Below are positions 7,398-15,950 of a DNA stretch of 45,577 nt, one piece after another. Location: the NCBI GenBank assembly GCA_027315345.1, contig DAHUYE010000075.1, positions 1-45,577 of the forward strand, written 5' to 3'. The translations under genes and the position numbers were made by a program. Position 1 is the first letter of the stretch; each line of letters begins with the position of its first letter. The DNA is from Actinomycetota bacterium (GTDB taxonomy: Bacteria > Actinomycetota > Acidimicrobiia > Acidimicrobiales > JAJPHE01). The notes beneath the pieces were generated by a model. It was given only the letters and a program-made list of their open reading frames with translations. It did not search any database and was not told the origin of the DNA.

Positions 7398-9241
7398 CCT
7401 CGGGCCTGGCGGACGGCGGCCTCCACGGCCACCGGGGTCATGTCGTCCAGACGGACGCATTCGCCTCCGGCCTCTGCCGCCACCCTGGCGGCCAGGCCCA
7501 ACGGTCGGGATGAGCCCTCGGCGTCGAGGACCAGGGTCCGAATGGCGGCTTGACGCAGGGTCCGGGCCGAGGCCAGGGCCCGCTCCAGTGCTCCGGCCCC
7601 GGCCGTGGCGCGCCCGTCGCTGACCACCACGACCAGAGGCTCGTCCAGATCCCGGCGGACCTGCTCGGCCAGTCGCCCGGCCAACTCGAGGGCCTCGGCC
7701 AAGGGTGTGGCTCCGCCGGTCGGGAGCGCTTCGAGGTGGGCTCGGGCCAGCTCCACACTGGCGGTCGGGGAGAGGACCACCTGGGCTTCGGTGCCACGAC
7801 AGGCGATCAGGGCCACCCGGCTGCGTGACCGGTAGGCATCGGCCAGCAGCCCGAGCACGGCGCCGGTGGCCGCCCGGACCCGCTCGGCCGCGCCCATGGA
7901 GCCGCTGGTGTCGACCACCAGGATGGTGCACTGCCGGGACGGGCGGACCCGAACGGCTTCGCGCAGATCGGCTGCCGTGAGCCGGTTGGGCCCGGCGTCC
8001 TCCCGGGCCTGGCGCTGGAGGCTGGCCCTCAGGCTTGCCACCGGCGCAATCGCCACCGGGCCGCTGCTTCCGGGCGCCCGGTCCCTGATCATCCGGCCCC
8101 GTACGGTGGGCCCCGTGACCGTAGCTTTTCCCGGCGGCAGCAGGGGCAGCGAGCTCCGGCTCGGGTCCCCTTCGACCAGATCGCCCCAGGCTCCGTCCTG
8201 GCGATCGGAGTTGCTCTGTTCCGCCCGGTCCGCCACCCCCCCCGTCGATGCACCGGTGTGCGCGGGGTCCGGGTCGTCTTGGTTGTTGTCGTCGTTGTTG
8301 TGGTCTTGGTTGGGGTAGTCCTCGTTGCGCCCCGGCGGTTGGTCCGCCCGGGCCTGGTCCAGGGCCCGCTGGAGTTCCTCGGGGGGGAACGTGGGTGGAT
8401 CGAAGGGCCGGCGGCGTCGTCGGTGGGCCAGAGCCAGGGGGGCGACCCGCTCGATATCCGATGGCGTGGTCAGGTCCCGGCCCTCCCAGCCGGCCAGGGC
8501 CGCACCGGCCCGGCAGAGGACCAGGTCCCCCCGCAGACCCTCGACCCCGGCCGCCAGGGCCAGGCGGCAGGCGAAATCCACCACCTCATCGGGCAGTTCC
8601 GCCGGCCGGGCGTGGGCCAACCGATCGGCCCAGGCCCGGTCCGGGTGGGCAGAGCCCTGACCTCGGTCGAAGCCGAGGCGGGCCCGCACCGCCGCGGCCC
8701 GTTCCGCGGCCCCGGTGGGAGCCTTGATCTCCACCGCCAGCCCGAAACGGTCGAGGAGTTGGGGGCGGAGTTCTCCCTCCTCGGGGTTCATGGAACCGAC
8801 CAGCACGAAGCGGGCTGCGCTCGCCTGGCTCAGACCGTCCCGCTCGGTCTGGGCCGTTCCGGATGCCGCCGCATCCAGGAGCAGGTCCACCAGGTGGTCG
8901 GGGAGAAGGTTGACTTCGTCGACGTAGAGGACGCCGCCGTCAGCGGCCGCCAGCAGTCCGGGCCTCAACTCGGCCCGGCCGGCCATGGCTGCGCCCAGGT
9001 CGAGTCCGCCCGAGACCCGGTCCTCAGTGGCGCCGATCGGCAGCTCGATGAAAGGCGCCCCCCCGGGCAACACCGCGGCCAGACCCCGAGCCAGGGTGGA
9101 CTTGGCCGTGCCCTTCTCCCCGCGGAGCAGGACGCCGCCGATGCCGGGGTCGACGGCGGCCAGAACCAGCGCCAGGCGGGCCGTTTCCTGTCCGACCACG
9201 GCGCCAAAGGGGAAGGCCCTGCTCACCGGCTCTCGTCCCAT
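7394..9241 (-). CDS. Fused ChlI/ChlD-type AAA+ chelatase subunit with VWA domain
   Basis: This is the ATPase partner of a CobN/ChlH-type chelatase; it drives metal insertion by a MoxR/AAA+ motor. The 615-aa protein combines an AAA+ domain (Walker A GEKGTAKST at about residues 41-49, Walker B GGVLYVDEVNLLP, sensor SMNPEEGELRPQLLDRFG), an acidic Asn/Asp-rich linker near residues 303-325, and a C-terminal von Willebrand A domain with MIDAS motif VVDTSGSMG near 440. It is thus a BchI-BchD fusion rather than CobS/CobT. Start choice: ATG 9241 lies 19 bp inside cobN, while GTG 9226 would make a tight GTGA overlap; either is possible. Position between cobN and cbiX supports a role in cobalt chelation. 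Confidence 0.88.
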   Translation of the reverse strand: MGREPVSRAFPFGAVVGQETARLALVLAAVDPGIGGVLLRGEKGTAKSTLARGLAAVLPGGAPFIELPIGATEDRVSGGLDLGAAMAGRAELRPGLLAAADGGVLYVDEVNLLPDHLVDLLLDAAASGTAQTERDGLSQASAARFVLVGSMNPEEGELRPQLLDRFGLAVEIKAPTGAAERAAAVRARLGFDRGQGSAHPDRAWADRLAHARPAELPDEVVDFACRLALAAGVEGLRGDLVLCRAGAALAGWEGRDLTTPSDIERVAPLALAHRRRRRPFDPPTFPPEELQRALDQARADQPPGRNEDYPNQDHNNDDNNQDDPDPAHTGASTGGVADRAEQSNSDRQDGAWGDLVEGDPSRSSLPLLPPGKATVTGPTVRGRMIRDRAPGSSGPVAIAPVASLRASLQRQAREDAGPNRLTAADLREAVRVRPSRQCTILVVDTSGSMGAAERVRAATGAVLGLLADAYRSRSRVALIACRGTEAQVVLSPTASVELARAHLEALPTGGATPLAEALELAGRLAEQVRRDLDEPLVVVVSDGRATAGAGALERALASARTLRQAAIRTLVLDAEGSSRPLGLAARVAAEAGGECVRLDDMTPVAVEAAVRQARG

Positions 9242-12200
9242 TGCTCAGATTCCAGCACGGCTTCGACCAGGGCCTTGCGGGCCGCCTCGCTCGGGGCGGC
9301 CCACAGACCTCGCTCGGCCGCTTCCAGCAGCCGTTCGGCTATGGAGCGCAGAGCGGTCGGATTGGACCGGCCGAAGAAAGCCCGCACCTCCGGGTCGGAG
9401 ACATAGGCCTCGGTGACCCGCTCGTACATCCAGTCCTCGACCACCCCGGTGGTGGCGTCGTAGCCGAACAGGTAGTCCACGGTGGCGGCCAGCTCGAAGG
9501 CGCCCTTGTAGCCGTGCCGGCCCATGGCCGTTATCCACTTGGGATTGATCACCCGGGAGCGGACGACCCGAGCCGCCTCCTCGGCCAGAGCCCTCACCTG
9601 GGGCCGGCTGGGATCGGCGGTGTCCCCGAACCAGGCCTTGGGGGCATGACCGTTGAGGAGCCGGACGGCGGCCACCATGCCGCCGTGGTCCTGGAGGTAG
9701 TCATCACTGTCGAAGATGTCGTGTTCCCGGTTGTCCTGATTCTTGATGGCCACCTCGATAGCGGCGAAGCGGCGCCGCATGGCCTCAGGGGCGGCCGCCC
9801 CCACCACCTCCCGGCGGTAGGCGAACCCCGACCAGGCCAGGTAGATCTCACCCAGGTCGGCCCCGGTCCGCCAGGAACCGGCTTCGAGCACTGGGAGGAT
9901 GCCCGAGCCGTAGCCTCCCGGTGGGGGCCCGTAGATGCGGGCGTCTTCGGATCCGGCCACCCGGATCGGGTTGATGTCCCCGTCCTCATCCAGCGAGGCG
10001 GCCAGGACCACGGCGTCGTCGAGCAGGGCTATGAGGTGAGGAAAAGCGTCCCGGAAGAAGCCCGAGATGCGCAGGGTGACGTCCACCCGCGGCCGGCCGA
10101 GTTCGGTGGGGGAGACGGGCTCCAGTCCGGTGACCCGCCCCGACTCGGCGTCCCACGTGGGCCGGATGCCCATGAGGGCCAGGGCCTGAGCCGCGTCGTC
10201 GCCCCCGGTGCGCATGGCCGCCGTCCCCCACAGGACCAGACCCACCGTTCTGGGGGCCACCCCCGTCTCGGCCACGTGGCGTTCGACCACCGCATCGGCC
10301 AAGGCCCGGCCCACTTCCCACGACAGCGGGCTGGGTAGAGCCCTCGGATCGACGGAGTAGAAGTTGCGACCGGTCGGTAGGACGTGGGCCGCTCCCCGGC
10401 TGGGGGCTCCGCTCGGGCCGGGGGGAACGAATCGCCCCTCGAGAGCCGCCACAGTGGCCTCCAACTCGTCGCCGGTCCGCCCCAGGTTGGGCACCAGCCG
10501 GTCGGCCACCCAGGCCATGACCGGATCCTCCCCGACGGTGGCCGGGTTCCAGCCGGAAGCAGCCAGGGCCTCCACCTGGGTCCGGCACAGGGCCTCCACC
10601 TGATCCAACTCCAGCCGGCCGGCGGAGCCGAGGTCGATGCCGGCCGAGGCCGCCACCACCGCCCGCAGGGAGGGCACCGGGCCCTGGGGCAGGCGGGTTA
10701 TGGCCAGAACGTTGTCGATCAGGTTCTCGCCCTCGGGAGGCTGACCGAGGATGTGCAGGCCGCCGCGGATCTGAGCGTCCTTGAGGGCGCAGAGGTAACC
10801 GTCGACGTGGAGCACCAACTCGTCGAACTCCTCCTCCCCGGGATCGGCCGCCAGACCCAGATCCCGGTGGATCTCGGCCTCTACCAGCAAATTCCATACT
10901 TGAGCCCGCAGGGCCGGCAGCTTGGCCGGGTCCATGGCCTGGGCGGAGGCGTAGGCATCGAGGAGCTGCTCCAGGCGGGCCAGATCGTCATAGGTGTCCG
11001 CCCGCGTCATGGGCGGAGGCAGGTGGTCGATGATGACGGCATGGGCCCGGCGCTTGGCCTGGGTTCCCTCTCCCGGATCGTTCACCACGAACGGGTACAC
11101 GAGGGGCATGGAGCCCAGCGCCGCATCCGGGAAGCAGTCCGGCCCCAGGGCGTTGGCCCGTCCGGGCAGCCACTCCAGGGTTCCGTGCTTGCCGATGTGG
11201 ATGACAGCGTCGGCCCGCCAAACTGCGTCGAGCCAGTGGTAGAAGCCGAGGTAGTGGTGCGGGGGCGGGAGATCAGGGGAGTGGTAGGTCCCGATGGGAT
11301 CGGGCCCGAAGCCCCGGGGCGGCTGGATGACCACCACCACACCGCCTAGATCCAGTCCGGCGAAGCAGAGGGCGCTCCCATCCAGGTACACCTGTCCAGG
11401 CGCCGGGCCCCACACCTGTTCCACCTGCCGGCGGGCCGAGCCGGGCAGGGTGCTGTACCAATCGAGATAATCCGAGGTCTCCAGGCGTCCCACCGATCGG
11501 TCCACCTGCTCGGGGGTCAGCTCCGCCGTCTCGTAGGTGAGCCGGTCGGAAAGCTCGGCCATGAGACTGTCCCCGTCGGGTGGTATCCGGTCCACCGGGA
11601 CGCCGGCCCGCTTCAGGCGGTGGAGCAAGGCGATGGCCGAGGCGGGGGTGTCCAGCCCCACGGCGTTTCCGAGACGGCTGCGTTTGGTGGGATAGGCCGA
11701 CAGCACCACGGCTATGCGCTTGTCCGGGTTGGCCAGGCGGCGCAGGCGGGCCAGGCGCAGGGCCAGTGCCGCCACCCGATGCGTCCGCTCCGGGTCAGCC
11801 CGGGTGGCCGTTATCGGAACCCCAAGCTCGCCTCCGTCGTCTACAACCTCTTTGAAGGCGAAGGCGGGCCCGATGATGCGCCCGTCGAACTCCGGCCAGG
11901 CCACGCCCAAGGCCACGTCGAGGGGGGCCAGGCCCATGTCGTCGCTGCGCCACTCCTCCTGTGACCGGTTGGACGATGGAGCCTGGAGGATGGGCACGCC
12001 CAGGCGCTCCAGGTCCGGGACTTCCCAGCCGGAACCCTCCTCGGCTCCCGCCGACCCCATGGCCAACACGGTGGTCACCACCACGTCGACGCCGTTGTCC
12101 TCCAGGAGGTCGATGGCCGGCACCCGTCCGGAGGCATCCGGGCGCAGGGAGTAGCAGTAGACGCAGACGACGTCGGCTCCGGCCTCATCCAGGGCCCGGC

Positions 12201-12741
12201 CCAGGTCCTCCACGAAGGTCGTGTTCCCCGCGATCAGATGGGCCCGGTAGAACACGACCCCCACCCGGGGCCGTTCCCGGCGCGGAGTGGAGGCTCCGGC
12301 GAAGATCCCCGTCAGGGGCAGCTCCCGGGGCAACTCGAAGCCGAAGCCGGTGAGGAGCAGGGTGTCGGACAGGAACCGCAGCAGTCCGGCCATGTTGTCC
12401 GGACCGCCGGCGGCCAGGTAGCGGTGCGCCTCCCGGGCTATGCCCACCGGCACGGTGGACAACCGCACCATCTCGGCGTCCACCTCGGCCTCGCCTCCGA
12501 CGGCCACCAGGTGTACGCCACCCTGGAGGCAGCCTTCCCGCAATCGGTCGAAAGGTTCCTCCCAGGCCCGACGCCCGCCCAGAAGCCGGACCACCACCAC
12601 GCTGACCCCACTGAGGTCGACCGCACCGTCCACGCGGGTGGGACTGGCCGCCCGCACGGGGGGGAACCCGGCCGGCAGGAGGTGGAGCACGGAGCGGATG
12701 GCCAAGAGCTCCGTGTCGGCGTTACTGAGGACCAGGATCAT
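9223..12741 (-). CDS. cobN: Cobaltochelatase large subunit CobN
   Basis: CobN binds hydrogenobyrinic acid a,c-diamide and cobalt and, with its ATPase partner, makes the cob(II)yrinic derivative, the late cobalt step of the aerobic route. At 1172 aa it is of normal length. The CobN/ChlH hallmark IHIGKHGTLEWLPG is near residue 512. Conserved blocks VGVVFYRAHLIAGNTTFVEDL, ITATRADPERTHRVAALALRL and the C-terminal KWITAMGRHGYKGAFELA are present. ATG 12741 is the first start after the divergent promoter region. Its 3' end overlaps the ChlI/ChlD-type gene, giving the operon cobN, chelatase ATPase, cbiX. ChlH of chlorophyll synthesis is unlikely because all neighbours are corrin genes. Confidence 0.93.
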   Translation of the reverse strand: MILVLSNADTELLAIRSVLHLLPAGFPPVRAASPTRVDGAVDLSGVSVVVVRLLGGRRAWEEPFDRLREGCLQGGVHLVAVGGEAEVDAEMVRLSTVPVGIAREAHRYLAAGGPDNMAGLLRFLSDTLLLTGFGFELPRELPLTGIFAGASTPRRERPRVGVVFYRAHLIAGNTTFVEDLGRALDEAGADVVCVYCYSLRPDASGRVPAIDLLEDNGVDVVVTTVLAMGSAGAEEGSGWEVPDLERLGVPILQAPSSNRSQEEWRSDDMGLAPLDVALGVAWPEFDGRIIGPAFAFKEVVDDGGELGVPITATRADPERTHRVAALALRLARLRRLANPDKRIAVVLSAYPTKRSRLGNAVGLDTPASAIALLHRLKRAGVPVDRIPPDGDSLMAELSDRLTYETAELTPEQVDRSVGRLETSDYLDWYSTLPGSARRQVEQVWGPAPGQVYLDGSALCFAGLDLGGVVVVIQPPRGFGPDPIGTYHSPDLPPPHHYLGFYHWLDAVWRADAVIHIGKHGTLEWLPGRANALGPDCFPDAALGSMPLVYPFVVNDPGEGTQAKRRAHAVIIDHLPPPMTRADTYDDLARLEQLLDAYASAQAMDPAKLPALRAQVWNLLVEAEIHRDLGLAADPGEEEFDELVLHVDGYLCALKDAQIRGGLHILGQPPEGENLIDNVLAITRLPQGPVPSLRAVVAASAGIDLGSAGRLELDQVEALCRTQVEALAASGWNPATVGEDPVMAWVADRLVPNLGRTGDELEATVAALEGRFVPPGPSGAPSRGAAHVLPTGRNFYSVDPRALPSPLSWEVGRALADAVVERHVAETGVAPRTVGLVLWGTAAMRTGGDDAAQALALMGIRPTWDAESGRVTGLEPVSPTELGRPRVDVTLRISGFFRDAFPHLIALLDDAVVLAASLDEDGDINPIRVAGSEDARIYGPPPGGYGSGILPVLEAGSWRTGADLGEIYLAWSGFAYRREVVGAAAPEAMRRRFAAIEVAIKNQDNREHDIFDSDDYLQDHGGMVAAVRLLNGHAPKAWFGDTADPSRPQVRALAEEAARVVRSRVINPKWITAMGRHGYKGAFELAATVDYLFGYDATTGVVEDWMYERVTEAYVSDPEVRAFFGRSNPTALRSIAERLLEAAERGLWAAPSEAARKALVEAVLESEQWDESR

Positions 12742-12853
12742 CCGCTTTTCTCCATGACTTCCTGGTTCCGTGGCCCCGGCAGCGTAGTCCCCACCCTGTC
12801 AGGCGCCTCCCGGCCATCGGGCCGCTTACGCCCGGACCGCTACCTTCCGGGCG
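12742..12853. promoter_or_regulatory. Divergent promoter region cobN / cobB
   Basis: These 112 bp must hold the promoters of both cobalamin gene arms. I see no cobalamin riboswitch; its roughly 200-nt core would not fit. No confident -35/-10 pair or Shine-Dalgarno sequence is visible on either side. Confidence 0.5.
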
Positions 12854-14230
12854 GTGACAGGCGTGATCGGTCCCCGCCTGATCGTGGCCGGCACCCACTC
12901 GAACGTGGGCAAGACCACGGTCACCACCGGTCTGCTGGCGGCCCTGGCCCGGCGGGGCCTGGACGTGGCCGGGGCCAAGGTCGGGCCCGATTTCATCGAC
13001 CCCGGCTACCACGCACTGGCCAGCGGCCGGCCACCGCGCAACCTCGACGCCTGGATGTGCGGCCCCGAGGCCATCCGTCCCCTGGCCGCCCGGGCCGCCT
13101 CGGGGGCCGATGTCTTGATCATCGAAGGCGTGATGGGTCTCTTCGATGGTGCCGCCGACAGCACGCCGTCTTCCACCGCCGATGTCGCCCGTCTCCTGGA
13201 GGCGCCGGTGATTTTGGTGGTGGACGGCTCGTCCCTGTCCTCCTCGGTGGCCGCCCTGGTCCACGGGTATGTGAGCTATCGCCCCGAGATCCGAGTGGCC
13301 GGGGTGATCCTCAACCGGGTCGGCTCGGCCGTTCATGAGGCCCTGCTGAGAGAGGCGTTGGCCGACCAGCCGGTACAGGTTCTCGGCGCTCTGCCCCGGG
13401 ACCCACGCTTCGTCTGGCGCGACCGGCACCTCGGCCTGGTGCCGGTCATCGAGGAGGCGACCGCGGTGGGATCTTCCCTGGAATCCCTGGCCGCGGCCGT
13501 GAGCGAGCATGTGGATCTGGAGGGGGTGGTCCGCCTGGCTCGCAGCGCCCCCACCCTCCGGGCCGCCCTGCCCCTGCTGCCCTCCCTCCAGGGCCGGTCC
13601 CGGGTGGCGATGGCGGCCGGGGCCGCCTTCAGCTTCGCCTACACCGACACAGCGGAGGCCCTGGCCGCCGCCGGTGCCGAGGTGGTCCCCTTTGACCCGC
13701 TCCAGGACGAGCACCTGCCGGAGGCAGTCGACGGCCTGATGGTCGGAGGCGGGTTCCCCGAGGAGTACGCCGTTCGGCTGTCCGCCAATCGAGGTCTGCT
13801 CGAAGAACTGCGGGCGATGGTTGGCCAGGGTCTTCCTACCTGGGCCGAATGCGGCGGTCTCCTGCTGCTGTGCCGAAGCCTGGACGGCCACGCCATGGCC
13901 GGGGTGGTGCCGGCCGATGGGGAGATGACCGGGCGTCTCACCCTGGGCTACCGCACGGCCAGGTTGGAAGCGGACTGCGTGGCCGGGCCGGCCGGAGCCC
14001 AGATCCGGGGCCACGAGTTCCACTACTCGCGGGTCGCACCCGCCGGGGACGGGCTCTTGCTCGCCAGCCGCTTCTCCACCCGGGCCGAGGGATGGGCCCG
14101 GCCCGGCCTGCTGGCCACCTACCTCCACTACCACCCTGGGGGCGACCCGGCCCCGGTGGCCCGGTTTGCGGCCCGGGCGGCTCAGTTCGGCGGGCAGCGC
14201 GACTCCCACCCGTCCCGATCCGGAGGGTAG
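12854..14230 (+). CDS. cobB: Cobyrinate / hydrogenobyrinate a,c-diamide synthase CobB/CbiA
   Basis: The enzyme amidates the a and c side chains of (hydrogeno)cobyrinate using glutamine and ATP. The 458-aa product starts at GTG 12854. The P-loop is AGTHSNVGKTTV at about residues 12-23, followed by KVGPDFIDPGYH and EGVMGLFDG. The C-terminal glutaminase domain carries the nucleophile Cys in WAECGGLLLL near residue 332 and the HEFHYS motif. Whether the substrate is cobyrinate (CbiA) or hydrogenobyrinate (CobB) cannot be decided from sequence; cobN nearby favours CobB. No clear Shine-Dalgarno sequence precedes the start. Confidence 0.92.
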   Translation: MTGVIGPRLIVAGTHSNVGKTTVTTGLLAALARRGLDVAGAKVGPDFIDPGYHALASGRPPRNLDAWMCGPEAIRPLAARAASGADVLIIEGVMGLFDGAADSTPSSTADVARLLEAPVILVVDGSSLSSSVAALVHGYVSYRPEIRVAGVILNRVGSAVHEALLREALADQPVQVLGALPRDPRFVWRDRHLGLVPVIEEATAVGSSLESLAAAVSEHVDLEGVVRLARSAPTLRAALPLLPSLQGRSRVAMAAGAAFSFAYTDTAEALAAAGAEVVPFDPLQDEHLPEAVDGLMVGGGFPEEYAVRLSANRGLLEELRAMVGQGLPTWAECGGLLLLCRSLDGHAMAGVVPADGEMTGRLTLGYRTARLEADCVAGPAGAQIRGHEFHYSRVAPAGDGLLLASRFSTRAEGWARPGLLATYLHYHPGGDPAPVARFAARAAQFGGQRDSHPSRSGG

Positions 14231-14273
14231 GGCCCGCGGAGCGGAGCCGCCCTGCCCTACGTCTACCCTACGT
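14227..14273. promoter_or_regulatory. Hairpin and tandem 8-bp repeats upstream of RHH-cobI
   Basis: CCCTACGT occurs at 14255-14262 and 14266-14273, an 11-bp step, about one DNA turn. An inverted copy GTAGGGC at 14227-14233, which includes the cobB stop codon, pairs perfectly with GCCCTAC at 14254-14260. Inside that, GCGG (14236-14239) pairs with CCGC (14247-14250). The block ends 2 bp before the GTG start of the cobI fusion. It could be an RHH operator, an attenuating hairpin, or both. No U-tract follows, so a simple terminator is less likely. Confidence 0.5.
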
Positions 14274-14275
14274 GG

Positions 14276-15142
14276 GTGCGCAAGACCAGTGTCTACCTGC
14301 CGGAGGGGCTGAAGCGCTCGCTGGCCGAGGTGGCCGCCCGATCCGGGCTCTCCGAGGCCCAGGTCGTCCGCCTGGCCATAGAACGGGAGTTGGCCAGCTC
14401 CGACCGTGACCGCCGGCCCCCCGACCGGCCCGTGCCCGGGCGCCTGGTCGGGATCGGGGTCGGGCCGGGCGACCCTGGCCTGGTGACCATCTCCGCCTTG
14501 GCGGCCCTGCGCCGGGCCGACCGGGTGGTGGCGCCCTCGACCTCCGTCGATGCCGTTGGGCGGGCGGAGATGATCGTCCGCCAGGCGGCCCCCGACGTGG
14601 TGGTGGAGCGGCTGGTCTTCGAGATGGCCCCGGACCGGGCGGCCCGGGACGGGGCGGTCGTCCGAGCCGCCGAGCGGGTGGCCGCCTGCCTCCAGAGCGG
14701 GGAGGAGGTGGCCTTCATAACCCTGGGCGACCCACTCGTGTACTCCACCTTCGCCGGCGTGAGCCGGGCCGTTCGTGATCTGCGCCCCGGGACGGTGGTG
14801 GAGCACCAGCCCGGCATCATGGCCTTCCAGGCCCTGGCGGCGCGAACCGGGACCGTCCTGGCCGATGAGCGCCAGGCGATCCTGGTGCGCACCGCCCTCA
14901 GCCAGGACGACCTGGAGGCTGACCTGCACCGCCGGGACGTGACGCTGGTGGCCTACAAGGGCGGAAAGCGGCTGCCCGAGGTGGCGGCGGCGGTGGAGCG
15001 GGCCGGCCGCAGCCGCGCCGCGGTGGCCGGAGAGTTGTTGGGCATGGGGGGAGAGCGCCTCGGCGCCCTGGCCGAGATGTCGGCCGGCCCGGCTTCCTAC
15101 CTGGCCACCGTCATCGTCCCCGCCGAGGAGGACGGCCAGTGA
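14276..15142 (+). CDS. cobI: Ribbon-helix-helix domain fused to precorrin-2 C20-methyltransferase
   Basis: Residues about 57-288 are CobI/CbiL, which methylates C20 of (cobalt-)precorrin-2: GIGVGPGDPGLVT is the SAM-binding loop, and ITLGDPLVYSTF, QPGIMAFQALAA and LVAYKGGKR are family motifs. Residues 1-41 are a clean ribbon-helix-helix domain: strand RKTSVYLP, helix EGLKRSLAEVAARSG, then helix SEAQVVRLAIERELA. A linker SSDRDRRPPDRPVPG joins them. There is no stop or frame change between the parts. An internal GTG at 14432 could start a CobI-only form but has no Shine-Dalgarno sequence. GTG 14276 itself also lacks one. Normal CobI has about 230-250 aa and no DNA-binding domain. The next gene overlaps by 4 bp. 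The enzyme role is firm; DNA binding is inferred from the domain and the repeats just upstream. Confidence 0.9.
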   Translation: MRKTSVYLPEGLKRSLAEVAARSGLSEAQVVRLAIERELASSDRDRRPPDRPVPGRLVGIGVGPGDPGLVTISALAALRRADRVVAPSTSVDAVGRAEMIVRQAAPDVVVERLVFEMAPDRAARDGAVVRAAERVAACLQSGEEVAFITLGDPLVYSTFAGVSRAVRDLRPGTVVEHQPGIMAFQALAARTGTVLADERQAILVRTALSQDDLEADLHRRDVTLVAYKGGKRLPEVAAAVERAGRSRAAVAGELLGMGGERLGALAEMSAGPASYLATVIVPAEEDGQ

Positions 15143-15948
15143 TCAGCTTCGTGGGCGCCGGTCCGGGCGCGGAGGATCTCATCACCCTGAGGGGAGCCAA
15201 CCGCCTGGCCTCGGCGGCGGTGGTGGTCTGGGCGTCGTCGCTGGTGCCCGAAGCCGTGCTCGGACACTGCGGGCCGGGCGTGGAGGTACATGACTCGGCC
15301 ACCATGACCCTCGAGGACGTCGTAGCCGTCTACGCCTCCCAGCCCCCGGACACCCCCATCGTCCGCCTGCACTCGGGCGACCCATCCCTGTACGGCGCGC
15401 TTACCGAACAGATGGCGTGGTGTGACGCCAACGGCCGGGAGTGGGAGATCGTGCCTGGGGTGTCCTCCCTGGCGGCGGCGGCGGCCTCCGCCCGCAAGGA
15501 GTTGACGGTTCCGGCCCTGTCCCAGAGCGTCGTGATCACACGTCTGGCCGGGCGGACGGCCGCCTCCATGCCCGACGGGGAGGGGGTGGCCGCCTACGCC
15601 GCCCACGGCGGCACCCTGGCCGTCTTCCTCTCGGCGGCCCGGCCGGACGAGCTGCAGGCCGAGCTCCTGGGGCCCGACTCGGCCTTCCGGCAGGAGACGC
15701 CGGCGGTCATCGTGGTGCGGGCGAGTTGGCCTGACGAGCAGGTGGTTCCGACCACGGTGGGCCGGCTGGCCGAGACGCTGCGCTCCACCGGAGCCACCAT
15801 GACCACTCTGGTCCTGGTCGGTGAGTCACTGGCCGACGGGGCACCCCCGCGGCGGACCCATCTGTACGCCCCGGACTACACCACCGCCTATCGCCTGCGG
15901 TCATCCTCCGGTTCGACCCGCGGTCGTCCCTCGGCCCGGCGCCGATAG
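15139..15948 (+). CDS. cobM: (Cobalt-)precorrin-4 C11-methyltransferase CobM/CbiF
   Basis: CobM methylates C11 of precorrin-4 or cobalt-precorrin-4. The 269-aa protein opens with FVGAGPGAEDLITLRGA, the SAM-binding motif, and holds RLHSGDPSLYGALTEQM, VPGVSSLAAAAA and the C-terminal methyltransferase block PAVIVVRASWPDEQ. The GTG start overlaps the cobI stop (GTGA). The last 20 or so residues, after YTTAYR, are a Ser/Arg-rich extension of no obvious role. Confidence 0.93.
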   Translation: MISFVGAGPGAEDLITLRGANRLASAAVVVWASSLVPEAVLGHCGPGVEVHDSATMTLEDVVAVYASQPPDTPIVRLHSGDPSLYGALTEQMAWCDANGREWEIVPGVSSLAAAAASARKELTVPALSQSVVITRLAGRTAASMPDGEGVAAYAAHGGTLAVFLSAARPDELQAELLGPDSAFRQETPAVIVVRASWPDEQVVPTTVGRLAETLRSTGATMTTLVLVGESLADGAPPRRTHLYAPDYTTAYRLRSSSGSTRGRPSARRR

Positions 15949-15950
15949 AG

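Noticed and set aside
8258-9406. 382-aa plus-strand open frame across the chelatase ATPase gene
   Set aside because: Antisense shadow of a gene with complete Walker and MIDAS motifs.
12742-12853. Cobalamin riboswitch before cobN or cobB
   Set aside because: The region is only 112 bp and shows no B12-box-like conserved stretch; the aptamer would not fit.
12722-14929. 735-aa minus-strand open frame
   Set aside because: It lies antisense to cobB and cobI, its composition is Gly/His/Gln/Arg-rich, and it matches no family; it is a high-GC shadow.
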